Below, in pieces: positions 11,659 through 22,297 of a stretch of DNA of 64,000 nucleotides. The stretch comes from Sorghum bicolor (Eukaryota; Streptophyta; Magnoliopsida; Poales; Poaceae): NCBI RefSeq assembly GCF_000003195.3, contig NC_012879.2:36971268-37035267 (forward strand), in the 5' to 3' direction. The position numbers and the translations under genes are program-made. Below the pieces are notes generated by a model that did no database searches, was not told the origin of the DNA, and saw only the letters and a list, made by a program, of their open reading frames with translations. Position 1 is the stretch's first letter; each line of letters starts with the position of its first letter.

Positions 11659-11900
11659 GGCCTTGTTTAGTTCACCGTAAAAACCAAAAACTTTTCAAGA
11701 TTTACTGTCACATCAAATCTTGCGGCATATGCATGAAGTATTAAATATAGACAAAAACAAAAACTAATTGCACAGTTTGTCTGTAAATCACGAGATGAAT
11801 CTTTTGAGCCTAGTTAGTCCATGATTGGACAATGTTTGTCAAAATAAAAATAAAAATACTATAGTACTGAAATCCAAATTTTTTTGAACTAAACAAGGCC
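11659..11900 (+). mobile_element. MITE, full-length copy with GGCCTTGTTTAGTTC ends
   Basis: It starts GGCCTTGTTTAGTTC and ends GAACTAAACAAGGCC, a perfect inverted pair 242 bp apart. Non-coding and AT-rich inside. This family is very common near genes in Andropogoneae genomes (from memory). Confidence 0.75.
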
Positions 11901-12118
11901 CTCATTGGCAAAAATTTTGAATTTTGGGTACTGTAGCACTTTCGTTTGTTTGTGGAAAATATTATCCAATCATCGACTAATTAGAGTCAAAAGATTTATC
12001 TCGAGATTTATAGACAAACTGTGTAATTAGTTTTTGTTTTTATCTAAATTTAATACTCTATACATATACCGCAAGATTCGGTGTGACGAAGAATCTTAAA
12101 TTTTTTTAACTAAATAAA
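11901..12118 (-). mobile_element. Degenerate MITE of the same family, inverted
   Basis: Carries the family's conserved blocks (CTGTAGCACTTTCGTTTG, ACAAACTGTGTAATTAG, GCAAGATTCGGTGTGACG) in inverse order to the copy at 11659. Its ends are eroded (AACTAAATAAACTGAG). Confidence 0.6.
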
Positions 12119-12191
12119 CTGAGTAAGGGCTTGGATCCGAAAAAATTATTCATTACAGCGGATATGCAACTCAAGTCCGGATTCATTGTTA

Positions 12192-12434
12192 GGCCTTGTT
12201 TAGTTCTGAAAAAATTTCAGATTTCGCTACTGTAGCACTTTCGTTTTTATTTGATAAATATTGTCTAATCATGAACTAACTAGGATCAAAAGATTCGTCT
12301 TGCGATTTACAGACAAACTGTGTAATTAGTTTTTGTTTTCGTTTATAATTAATACTTCATGCATGTGCCGCAAGATTCGATGTGACGGGGAATCTTGAAA
12401 ACTTTTTGGATTTCGGGGTGAAGTAAACAAGGCC
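12192..12434 (-). mobile_element. MITE, fourth copy, directly upstream of the captured gene
   Basis: Begins GGCCTTGTTTAGTTCTG and ends AAGTAAACAAGGCC. Internal blocks are in the same orientation as the degenerate copy at 11901. It ends 90 bp before the ATG at 12525. Confidence 0.7.
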
Positions 12435-12524
12435 TTAGCACACACGCACCACACCACTCACCCCTACCAGACTCAACGCCACAACTCCCCTTTTCTCTCT
12501 CTCCAGAACTCTTCACCCGCAGCC

Positions 12525-12921
12525 ATGGCCGAGGACGCCCCCAACGCCGTCGCCGTGGGATCCGCCCCAGCGTCCGCCGCCGAGGGATCCGCCCGCTCCC
12601 CCCGAGGGATCCGCCGAAGCCGCCCCAGCGGCGGCTACCGCGGGCGCCAAGGCCGCGGAGGCGCTGCTCCCGTCGCTCAGCATCTGGCCGCCGTCGCAGC
12701 GCACGCGCGATGCTGTGGTGCGCCGCCTCGTGCAGACGCTCGCGGCGCCCAGCGTCTTCTCCCAGCGCTACGGCGCCGGCCCGGAGCCCAAGGCCGAGCG
12801 CGCCGCCGCCGCCGTCGAGGCCGAGGCCTTCGTACCGGGAGTAGTCGCCGTACCCGCAGCCTCGCCAGCGTCGCCATGGGCGCGCGCGAGCTGCCAAGTC
12901 CACCCGCTGCCATGGCCCTAG
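12525..12921 (+). pseudogene. Captured WPP-domain (MAF1/WPP1-like) gene fragment
   Basis: After a pyrimidine-rich leader an ATG (12525) opens an Ala/Pro-rich N-terminus. About 75 bases later the frame is shifted within a GAGGGATCCGCC duplication. In the shifted frame the diagnostic WPP signature reads SIWPPSQRTRDAVVRRL (Trp-Pro-Pro at 12685-12693), then LAAPSVFSQRYG and an AAAAVEAEAF helix. WPP domains target plant proteins such as MAF1 and RanGAP to the nuclear envelope; that is family knowledge. Similarity ends near 12831 and the rest to the stop at 12921 is unrelated, so the C-terminal half of the domain is missing. It lies inside the CACTA-like element together with its apparent 5' leader, which fits gene-fragment capture rather than a working host gene. 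Confidence 0.7.
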
Positions 12922-14746
12922 CCGCGCGCCGCCGGCACCTCGCGCAACTGGACGCCCACACCGGGGGCGTGGCCATGGAGGACGAGGAGCACTGGAGATC
13001 CAAACGATGGCTTATGGGCCAGGGATGGCGCCTTTTCTTCTTGGCAGTGGATCAGCGATTAGGTACAGGTATTCTTTTCTTCGGTGCTTGCTGATGCAAC
13101 TTGTGCTTGCCTGAATATCTTGTCTAATTTATTCTCTGGATATGTTGTAGTAGTTCTTAAGTTTAACAGCTGTGTAACTTGTTCCGTTCAGCAGCACATT
13201 AATCCATTTGCAGCATGTCCTGGTCACCTCGGCAGGGAGCAATGATGGGAGAAAGAAGCAGTCCATCAGGCAAGCAGGTAATTTGTAGCACCTTTTCACC
13301 AAAGGTTCAGACATTCTTGCTACTGTCATTATTCTCCAAGTAATCATTTGCATATTTTAATTTGCATTACCTTATTAATTTAGTGATTCTGTGCTGCAAT
13401 TGAAACTTTGCGTTGATTAACTCTCTTCCTCTGACAGTGTTCGACAGTAGCACTTATTCTTAGTTTCAGTTTCAGTGTTTCAGTAGCTATTGCTGTTTCT
13501 GTGTCTAGATAGTTCGGAGAACATTTTTTTACACATCGTTGGTATAGCAGCTTGGTGATTATGTTATCTTTGGCAGCATTGACACATTTCACGAAGGCTG
13601 TTGTCATTACCAACTTGAAGCTCACAGCACAAATATGGAGATCAACCTTGAAGGTATGGTCCCTCTCCCTGCACTAACTTTAAGTTTACTGAACGAATGT
13701 TGCTGCTTTTCTGGTCGTGGGGAGCCGTGGCGGATGGGGCGCGAAGCTGGGCAGGCCGCCGTCGCTGCCAACACGTTGCTAACCTGCACGCTAGGGCTAG
13801 GCTGAGGCGTGGACGCCGCGGCAGCCCGTGGCTAGGCAAGGTGTGGCCTGCGTAGCAGGCGGAGAAGGCGGGGTGCGGCATGTATGGCTGAGCCGCGGTG
13901 ACCGGCGGCGCTAGCTGATGCGCCATGGAGCGGCAATGCCTCGATGTGAGGTCTGTTGGCGCGCGGATCTGAGGCAGCTGTGTGAGGTCTTGTGGACTGT
14001 AATAACCAAGGTCAAAATATAGGCAAGGTTTTGAGTGATCTACTGATCATCTCTTAATTAAATTGGTGGCCTCTATGTCAAAGAGACCTGGTTTTAATTT
14101 GAACATAATTGAACAGTCGCCGTAGCGTTAGCACGGACAATATACTTGTTATACTCAGTGTAGTCAATGTATTTAATCTCTTAGCATGGCAAAATTAGAG
14201 TACCGTATTATTAGAAAAAAACCTATATCGCACTTAATTAGAGTGACCATTTAGGTTTTGCAGCTAGCACCACTCTAATAATTCATATTTTCCACTTAAT
14301 TCGGTAACCTTTTAACTTGTATCACAAATCTAAAATTTGAACTTACAACAACATTGACAAGCAACATTTTCTTCAACTGAAATAATTTCTTGCCTTGTTT
14401 TAGTAAAGAATCAAGACCTTTTCTTAGTAAAGAATTAAGACCTTTTCTTGAGCTATAGCTGAATATTCCTCGCTGCTGGCGTTTTGCTTGCTTCTGGAAC
14501 AGTAGGGAGAAATTATTAATGTGTTGTCTGGCATGTTGTTCAGCCAAATAGCCACACTTGCGAAAATAGGGTCTTCTGACATTCATCTATTAACTGTAGA
14601 AGAATGTCTCGTGGTATTGTTATATTTTTTTTCTTCTAGAAAACAGGGTGACATTTGCTTGGTAGTTGTCAATATTTTGATCAGCTATCCTGGTGCCATG
14701 GTTGCAGGTTTACGTTAAGAGCACGTTTTTTACTCACTCCATCTGC
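12922..14746. other. Interior of the CACTA-like element: GC-rich and AT-rich sequence with possible captured exons
   Basis: No long convincing gene. Two short blocks have intron-like borders: 13214-13277 (after TTTGCAG, before GTAATT) and 13577-13653 (after TGGCAG, before GTATGG). They may be exons captured from a host gene that I do not recognise. 13715-14000 is GC-rich with no supported frame. The remainder is AT-rich without visible structure. Confidence 0.35.
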
Positions 14747-14884
14747 AAGCCTCAAGTAACCCCTTCATTGACCAACTATTTCTACTGTTTTTTGGCTTTT
14801 CTATATAGTTAGGATAAGCCTCAAGTAACCCCTTCATTGACCAACTATTTCTACTGTTTTTTGGCTTTTCTATATAGTTAGGAT
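14747..14884. repeat. 69-bp tandem duplication
   Basis: Two back-to-back, almost identical copies of a unit starting AAGCCTCAAGTAACCCC and ending ATATAGTTAGGAT, at 14747 and 14816. Confidence 0.85.
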
Positions 14885-15480
14885 ACTATGGTTCTGTAAT
14901 GTTGTACAGTCTCAGTGTCAGATAAATGGACAATATTTTAAAATTATGACCAGGGAGCTTTTCAGGATACATCCTAGTAGTAGTATTTTTTGGATAGATT
15001 TATTTCATTAATTGTTATATGTTGACCAGGGAGCTTGGTTCTGTCCAATAGATATGCATGAACCTAGAGCTAACTCTAATCTATATATCTTTGACTAATT
15101 TGGCTACCATTTGCTTCTTTCAGATTGGTTAATAGTGTGGTATGGAGGATGTCTCAGTAAAGTGAAAAGCCTCAGTAATGTTTAGGGGTAGCTACAACTC
15201 TTTTTGTTAGCTCGATGAATATTCAAGATGTTGAAATGGCTATGGTTCTTTGTCATTTTGGACATGTGACTTAGATGTAGCGTGATGTATATTGCTACCT
15301 AGATGTATGAGTTTGACAATATAATTTTTTACAACCTGGGATTTTGTCAAGATTGTGTAATTGATGAGTGAGTGGGCTGAAAAACAATTGCGGGCTCTAG
15401 CAAGCCAATTTTAATTTGTGACGTTTTTCTCCTTCCTGCCATGTCAGCAATTTATCCTACGTGGCATTGCCTACATGGCA
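14885..15480. other. AT-rich interior of the CACTA-like element, nothing recognised
   Basis: No open frame, repeat or regulatory signal stands out in this stretch. Confidence 0.5.
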
Positions 15481-15489
15481 AGGCTAGGA

Positions 15490-15709
15490 TTTAATGATAG
15501 TAAACTAGTGTCATAAGATTATATGACACTGAAATCACACGTCATAAACTTATGACATTTAGCAAAACAGATGTCATAAAATTATTTTGTGATAGTGGCT
15601 TTTTGACATTACAGTTTATGTCACCTTGATGTCATAAAACTCAATTTGTGACATAAATTGCATATATTATGACATAATAGAATGTCAAAAAGCCACACAC
15701 TTCTTGTAG
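15490..15709. repeat. Right subterminal repeats and terminal inverted repeat of the CACTA-like element
   Basis: Dense TGTCATAA, TATGACA and GTGACATAA motifs in both orientations, plus an internal copy of GTGGCTTTTTGACATTA at about 15596. The terminal repeat 15681-15709 ends GCCACACACTTCTTGTAG. Confidence 0.7.
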
Positions 15710-15978
15710 GGGGACATAGGTGAGACCAATCCAGGCGAAACTCCGAACATTTAGATTGGAGACGAAGATAACATTAATAAGCATGGAATTTATTTCATAG
15801 CCACTTTGTTTACTCCATGCTCATATGCAACATCTTCCCAATCTATTGGTCTCTCCAACATCACCACATTTGAGATCCCAACCCCCTCTTCCTTTCTATT
15901 TATAAAAACTTTAAAAAGGCGGTTGTCGATGCATATGTCTATAATAAATATTGCAGATCTCGTTGAGTTGATCTTGAT
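15710..15978 (+). pseudogene. N1 gag-like gene, C-terminal part after the CACTA-like insertion
   Basis: Resumes the reading at GACATAGGTGAGACCAATCC, which matches N2 at 62106. A TAG at about 15752 replaces the CAG of N2 (62143), a direct C-to-T difference in a CAG (CHG) site. Close to the end one base is lost relative to A-B (GAGATCCCAACC against GAGATCTCCAACC), shifting the conserved C-terminus that A-B and F-G keep in frame. Confidence 0.7.
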
Positions 15979-16589
15979 ATAGGTCAGCATTGGAAGGGAA
16001 ACCACTTCGCTGAAATAAATTGATGGTTTCCCAAGGACAAGCTTAGTGTCCTAAACTAAGCACTGATCAGATCGTAACATGTGCTTTTAATTATTTACAA
16101 CATTACCTTGTGTATTGAGCATATAAGCATAATTGTAAAAATATTCCTTTGGATATTCTTGTCACTAACCTTTCTAGGATTGGAGCAAGAAGATTGGATG
16201 AATGACAAGCACAAGGTATGTCCAACCAATCATCATACAACATTAAATTAAATCCAAACTTGAATTTTGCAAAATTCAAGCTTGGGGGAGTACTTTACAT
16301 AAAAACATCCTTTGCCATGTTGCTATGTTGGTTGTCCCCACCTTTGAGACATGCTCAATTTGTTAAATACTAATCACACTACTTCTTCTCCACTTGAGTA
16401 GATCTCTATAAATGCTCTCATGCTACCTTTATTTGCTTTAGTATATGTCTAGGTTTGGAGTAGTTTCATTTATCTCTTAAATAAGCATGGTACTTAGTTT
16501 AGGAATGATGATCTTACTTCCAAGGGATTTTAAATTAAGCATGGTGCTTAGGTTAATATGCCCTCCTAAATCAAATTAGACATGGTGTC
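15979..16589 (+). other. N1 non-coding internal sequence
   Basis: No supported gene. It aligns inverted with 21740-22300 of A-B and includes an internal AAGCTTGGGGGAGTAC purine tract (about 16277-16292). The last five bases GTGTC are the target duplicated by A-B. Confidence 0.7.
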
Positions 16590-17824
16590 TGTTGATATTT
16601 GGTAACGCAATAAGGAAATGATCCGCAAGCGCACGGATATCGGTGAGCATTTCACCCGGGAGGTTTTCCAGAGTTATCGTATTTATATTTTTACCACTGG
16701 GAGAAAGGGTGCATCTGACTAACCAAATCTATTGCTACTACCCCTTTACGCTACAAAGAATGTCTCTCGATGTGAGTGATGTATAGAGAAGACTGCAACC
16801 GTAGTCTCGTTCTAACCTTGGTAAGGATGATCTACTGTTCTATTGGGGAGGCTCACGGAATCTAGGCAACACAAAGGATGTTCGACCCGCACCTATAACC
16901 CTACCCGTCCTGCTAACAAGATGTGGGATACAAAGGTAACTCGGAAATGTCACGTTCCTCGCTACTACCACGGTCCAGCTAGTCAGGGGATATCTATGAG
17001 TACCCTAGCCTAAACACCATGTTTACGCTAACAAGTGATTACTCTAATACTCAACCGGAAGAGGATTAAAGTAAACTCATAAACCAAAGAACAATAAAAC
17101 AAGAACTTACTAGTATTAGAAGTCGAATTACTGAAGAATCTTAGAAGCAAGCCTCGGGTTAGGAGACTTGATCCCGTAGGTACAACTCGGAGTAGACACC
17201 GACAGGCCGGCCTTCCTCCGATCCACACCTCCACTCTATCTCTCTCAATCTAGTAGAAACTAGAAGATCTATTTCTACTTTACATTGGTTGCTAAGCCTA
17301 AAAAGAAATATTATTTAGAGAAGAGGTTTTCCTTCGAGGGCACCCCTCAATCTCTATGATAATTTCTTGTCTCCTCCAGGGGCCAGAGGGGGTCTCCTTA
17401 TATAGTCCTCCCCTTCTATGCGTTTTTGGGTCGATAGGTGAGGTGGTACTATGTTATTCTGGATCCAATAGGTCAGTGGAACGTCGTGTGCGAAGAGAGT
17501 CCGGAACGGAGTCCAGAGGTGGGCAGGCGCCCAGGTCTTCAGGGCGGGCGCCCTGGGCTTGGCCCCTTTCGGGCTCCGCTTCCTTCCCGTGGCTTCTGGA
17601 GTCTTCTAGATGGTAGAAAATTGCACGGTGGGTTGATATCTCTATGTAATCCCGACATGTGGGCCTTTCTTCCTTATTTCCTGATAACCCCCTGCAGAAA
17701 TAGACAAACACCAAAACTCGTGGAATTCTGTCAGATAAAACCCTAAGTCTAGATGTTGATTTCATTTGGATCTTTTTCTTTGTTTTGTTTGATAATTAAA
17801 TTTGATACTTAAGGACCGTCAACA
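16590..17824 (-). repeat. A-B 3' LTR
   Basis: Plus-strand ends TGTTGATATTTGG and GACCGTCAACA. Contains a TATA box (minus strand GGACTATATAAGG, about 17395-17407) and the GC-rich GGGCGGGCGCCC block common to the family. Open frames inside it on both strands are repeated in every LTR copy and are not treated as genes. Confidence 0.93.
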
Positions 17825-19915
17825 AACTCCCCCAAGCTTACCTCTTGCTCGTCCCTGAGCAAGGATGAACTCAAGAGTTTCTATAGTGGTTTCATTTCTT
17901 AGAAGTACACACGTATTTAAGCAAGATCTCATCTCTGAGTTAGAATAAACGGTTAAGACTTAAAACTTACTTACTTTACCTACACCATAGGACCTGTAAC
18001 TGTCACTTCTGTCTTGAGTGGTTAAAAGATAGAACAGTCTAGCCAAGTGCCATGTCTCTTATTCTTGATCAGCTATAGCTCTGGGGTTTTTGCAGATTTT
18101 TAAATAAAACTCAGAAATTCCTTGTATGATTCTCTCAGGTCTCTCTTTTGTGGTATTTTTGGATCCTTACCAAGGCAGTGATGGTATATGCCTTCTCTCA
18201 AGATATGTAGTATTTGTGGTATGAGGCATAGTGACATTGCCTTCTCTTTCACCCTACTCTAATAAGGCTTTAATATCTGGAGCTCATAGGTGGGAGATAA
18301 AGTATACATACTTACAAGACATGTATTGTATAGTCAAACCATGGATCCAAAGAAACAAATCAATAAGCCAAATCAAGATGTGCATGTGTGGCGAATAAAT
18401 GATGTATGGTGATGATGGTGATAACAATGGTGGAAGTAATGGTGGTGGAAGTCTAATTCTACTTTGCTCTTTGAGGGGATACATACCTTCCTTGCTTTTG
18501 AAAATTTATGAGGAGAATGAGATGCTCTTCTTTTTCTTTTTCTCTCAGGTGGGTATCTTGCACCCCTAATTCTACTGTCGGACACTTGTCCTTTTTTACC
18601 TCTCGTCTCACTTTTTCTTTTCTTTCGAGGTTCCGAGCACTTGCTCCTTTTTATTTCCTCGTATCTCTTTTTTTCTCTTTTTTTTCAGAGCATTCATCTC
18701 TTGAGATAATATAGCAAGTGGTAGTAACAAGATAACTTGAGCATTTATTTCACAAGGGGAAAACAGAAATATTTTTGGTTATTCTCTCCCGGATTAGGAG
18801 TAGAATATTTTTGGGTGATTCTAGAGATGGAATGGGTGGATATATGTGGATGGTACTTCCGGAGTAGAAGTAGCATATATGAGTGAACGTGCAAGTGAAA
18901 TCTTGATTTAACCACATGACAAGCTCCTAAGGGTCTACACAGCTTGACCACACTCAATGCTCATAAGCAGTAAATAATAAATGTGTGGCTCAAAGTCTAA
19001 CAAGCATGTATATATGGCTGTGGTAGGAATTTAAACTCTCATCATACAGAAACTCATCATGCAACATTTTAAAGATTTTCAAAGATAAAATTCTCCAGAA
19101 TTCTAGCATCTCTAGGAACAGATAAACAGCAGCTCAACCTTCCCATATCGTATCCGTTAACAACTTAGACTTCAAATCAAGTTTTCATCCCACAAGTTTA
19201 GGTCTAGAGCAAGCTTTAAATTATAACAGTTATGTCTAAACTTGAGAGAGAACTTCAAATTTGCAAATTAGGCAGAGCAACTATTCATCATATCCATGCT
19301 TAAGTTTTATTATTAAGATTCAGATTAGCATAGCCACTTTATTAAACACACTAAGCAAAAGTTATATAAGCACAAAATCTTTATTTGGGTTTTTCATAGT
19401 TTATGTATTTTAGTATTCTAACATAATATAAGTATAAAGATAAGTAGAAATACTTAGCGAGATAAATGGGGGTGCTCTCCCCCAAGCTGAGTTTTGACGT
19501 AATTTCTTCTGATGTAGCTAGCAGGTGGCAGAGGTGTATTTGAAAGTCAGCAGCATTCTGACAGCGATTAGAATGTCCTCCGTCTGCTAGTCTTCTTGAT
19601 TCTTAAATTCTGTGGAGCTCAAATAGACAACAAAGCTTGTGGAACTAATTAAGTGTTAGCATAAATATCTAGCCTTCATCACGTTGAGCTTCCTCAATAA
19701 ATATTACTCGCTGTTTTTATATTTTTATTTTATAAAGTAGAAAAGAAATATTTATTTTATTTTTATGCCACCACAGTGAAGGTACTTATGGGTTTTATGC
19801 CACTCGTATACTCACATGGGGCTTAGTATTTTTTAACATTTTTATTTTCTTTTCAAGATAGCATGAGCCTGATTAACTAAGCAAACTATTGAATGGAAAA
19901 GGATAACTACCAAGT
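17825..19915 (-). other. A-B 3' internal region, non-coding
   Basis: Begins with the polypurine tract (minus strand AAGCTTGGGGGAGTT next to the LTR). About 18510-18700 is a long pyrimidine-rich stretch (TTTTTCTTTTTCTCTC types) seen inverted in N1 (35930-36110) and N2. No convincing gene. Confidence 0.7.
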
Positions 19916-20930
19916 TTACCTCTTGGCAAGGCATTCGATATTTTTAAGTCCTCCGAACGGGACTCTCCGTTTCTCAGTCGTCCTGGGATTTGTTGGATGG
20001 CGTAGTCGGTGATTCCGGCGGCGCCTCTCTTCGTGTATAACTATCTTCTTCCTCCACACCTGACTCGGTGCTACGGTCTCCTCAGGACAGTTCTGTTCAA
20101 GTTGTATGTCTTCAGTCCTTATCACTTCTCCTTCGTAGTCTACCCGTCCGTCCTTGATGATTTGCCTCCTCTGGTTGCGGTTGCGTTGTCTTCTTCTTGT
20201 CCTGACCTGCTTAGAATCTTCAACTATATAGTTAGAATCATTAAAGTAGTGGCGTACCTTCTCAGAGGGGAAGTGCATGTGGACTTCTCCGGTTCCAATA
20301 AAGTAATGGCTTTGATAGTGCTGAGGAACGGTCTTCCAAGGATGGTGGATGGATTATACTCGTCTTCTCCCATGACAATGACCTGAAAATTGTTTGAAGC
20401 TGAATGTATCTTGGTTGTAGGGGCATGGTTCCATGCAGGAGCTGATAAGTGACTGCGGCCATTATGTTGTCGTCAGATCCGGTGTCGTAGAGTGTCTTCT
20501 GAAAAGAGTATCTATTGATTGTGCATTCGATTCTTGGAACACCAGGGTCGTCCTTCTTGATCAAGAAAGGTGACTTGAGTCGACGATCTTGACCTCCTTG
20601 AGCTGCAGTGACCATCTTAGCTGACTCGGTCCACATTTGCTTGTTCCTGTTCCTCCTGTTGGTCCTCTTCCTTGGTTCATGTCGGGGTTGCTCTGAAGTT
20701 TGTGTAATCTTGTTCTTGAAGGAAAATCTCCTTCTTCCCCTTGATGTAGAGACTGATCTTGGCAGCACTAGCGTAGATGATAGCTCCCGTGGTGTTCAAG
20801 AATGGCCTCCTTAGGATGATAGGTGCTCTCTCATCATTTCCGGTCTCTACCACTACGAAGTCTGCTGGGGCATACAAGGTACCAACTCGGACACAAAGGT
20901 TCTTCAATATTCCTTTTGGAAAAGTTATCG
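19916..20930 (-). pseudogene. A-B protease-like region with duplicated half-domains
   Basis: Reading leftwards, the first piece (about 20907-20700) has PADFVVVETGNDERAPIIL, then RRPFLNTTGAIIYAS, the C-terminal half of an Athila-type retropepsin. It is followed by a basic linker and then a second start with the catalytic triad as YDTGSDDNIM (about 20490) and HGTMPLQPRYIQL. After a short deletion come GEDEYNP and GRPFLSTIKAI (shifted frame), the C-terminal half again. Frames change at about 20700 and 20400, so no single protein can be made. F-G has the same region in worse condition. The basic tail (20278-19916) is rich in Arg/Asn/Gln. Confidence 0.6.
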
Positions 20931-22297
20931 CCTGATCTCCATTGTGTTTGTGCTTGTAGATCCCGGTTCTTTACTTGATGGAATCTGGGAGTTGTAAAAC
21001 TCCTTCACGTTTCTCAAAATGTGTCCTGCTCATAGAGACAAGGCAGAGATCAAGTGCATGGGCCCTGCTGGTGGAAAACACCAACAGAACCAAAAGTGTA
21101 TTTGTTCTTCTCTAACCTTAAGCATAGTGAGCAAGACAAAGTTGATGAATCATGAGTGTAGCATTTAAAACATTTGTTAGATCAGATGGCTCAACCTAAT
21201 GGAAAGATAATCTATCTATATTTATGTTTTGTTTATATCTTCCAAAGATTGAATGTGCAATACTTGAGCTTATATGATTAGGAGTGTGGGATCACGAAGG
21301 TAGTACTAAGAACAAAGATTAAAGGACTAAACATGTTGAATTAATTGGGTTGATTAATTTGGAGCTACAAATCATACATGTTTGTCTCTTTATTTTATGT
21401 GAACGCTAGAACCAAGGAGAAGCTTATAAAAGTGATAGTCAAGTACCTTAAGATGTTACCTTACTTGAAGAGTGATGGTACAGTATCACCTTGTGGAAGC
21501 TTTCCTTTCTTAGTGGTTGTGCATCGTGTTTGTGGCACCCTCCATGGATCATCTCTTTATGATGAATGAGCTATGTCCTTCTTGTGCAAATTGTTAAACT
21601 TCATGTGTCTCCTTTATCTCCAATGAATTTGTATCTCAGGACGTCCCAGGTGGATATTGAAAGTTTTCCTGCAGGGGTTAGTCCAACAAAATATCCCATA
21701 TCTACTATAGCATACTATCGGCTCAAAAATCAACCTAGACACCATGTCTAATTTGATTTAGGAGGGCATTTTAACCTAAGCACCATGCTTAATTTAAAAA
21801 TCCTTTGGAAGTAAGATCATCATTCCTAAACTAAGCACCATGCTTGATTTAAGAGATAAATGAAACTACTCCAAACCTAGACATATACTAAAGCAAATAA
21901 AGGTAGCATGAGAGCACTTATAGAGATCTACTCAAGTGGAGGTGAAGTAGTGTAATTAGTATTTAACAAATTGAGCATGTCTCAAAGGTAAGGACAACCA
22001 ACATAGCAACATGGCAAATGATGTTTTTATGTAAAGTACTCCCCCAAGCTTGAATTTTGCAAAATTCAAGATTGGATGAATTTAATTCAATGTTGCATGA
22101 TGATTGGTTTGGCATACCTTGCGCTTGTCATTCATCCGATCTTCTTGCTCCAATCCGGGAAAGTTTAGTGACAAGAATAACCGAAGGAATATTTCTACAA
22201 TTATCTTTATATGCACAATACACAAGGCAATGTTGCAAATAATTAGAAGTGCTTGTTTTAGGACACTAAGCTTGTCCTTGGGGAACCATCAATTAAC
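20931..22297 (-). other. A-B central non-coding region with a conserved antisense open frame
   Basis: No sense-strand gene. On the plus strand 21378-21569 is an open frame of 63 codons (NARTKEKLIKVIVKYLKML and SPCGSFPFL). It recurs, also antisense to its element, in N1 (complement of 24735-24938), but the DNA there is almost identical, so conservation alone does not prove coding. A purine tract inside a palindrome lies at about 22040-22070. Confidence 0.5.

Larger units (their letters stand above)
11204..15709. mobile_element. CACTA-like non-autonomous DNA transposon carrying captured gene sequence
   Basis: The ends are inverted copies: CTACAAGAGGTGGGTGGC at the left and, reverse-complemented, CTACAAGAAGTGTGTGGC at the right, both followed by TTTTTGAC. 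Both subterminal regions are packed with TGTCATA/TATGACA motifs, as in CACTA (En/Spm) elements, whose ends normally read CACTACAAGAA. The uninterrupted site is seen in N2 at about 62087-62112. No clean 3-bp duplication is visible and the terminal CACTA bases are imperfect, so CACTA-like is the safest label. No transposase is present. The interior holds four MITE copies, a WPP-domain gene fragment and GC-rich sequence of unknown origin. Confidence 0.75.

Noticed and set aside
12349..13003. Minus-strand open frames over the WPP region
   Set aside because: Shadows of GC-rich coding sequence; the plus-strand frame carries the recognisable WPP motif.
12525..13094. A working host gene starting at 12525
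   Set aside because: The frame shifts inside the N-terminus, the WPP domain is cut short, and the locus lies between transposon ends.
17356..17765. Open frames of 86-103 codons on both strands inside the LTRs (also at 24193-24520, 36850-37137, 38904-39219, 46087-46444, 54123-54452)
   Set aside because: They repeat because the LTRs are copies of each other, occur on both strands at once, and have no recognisable domain.
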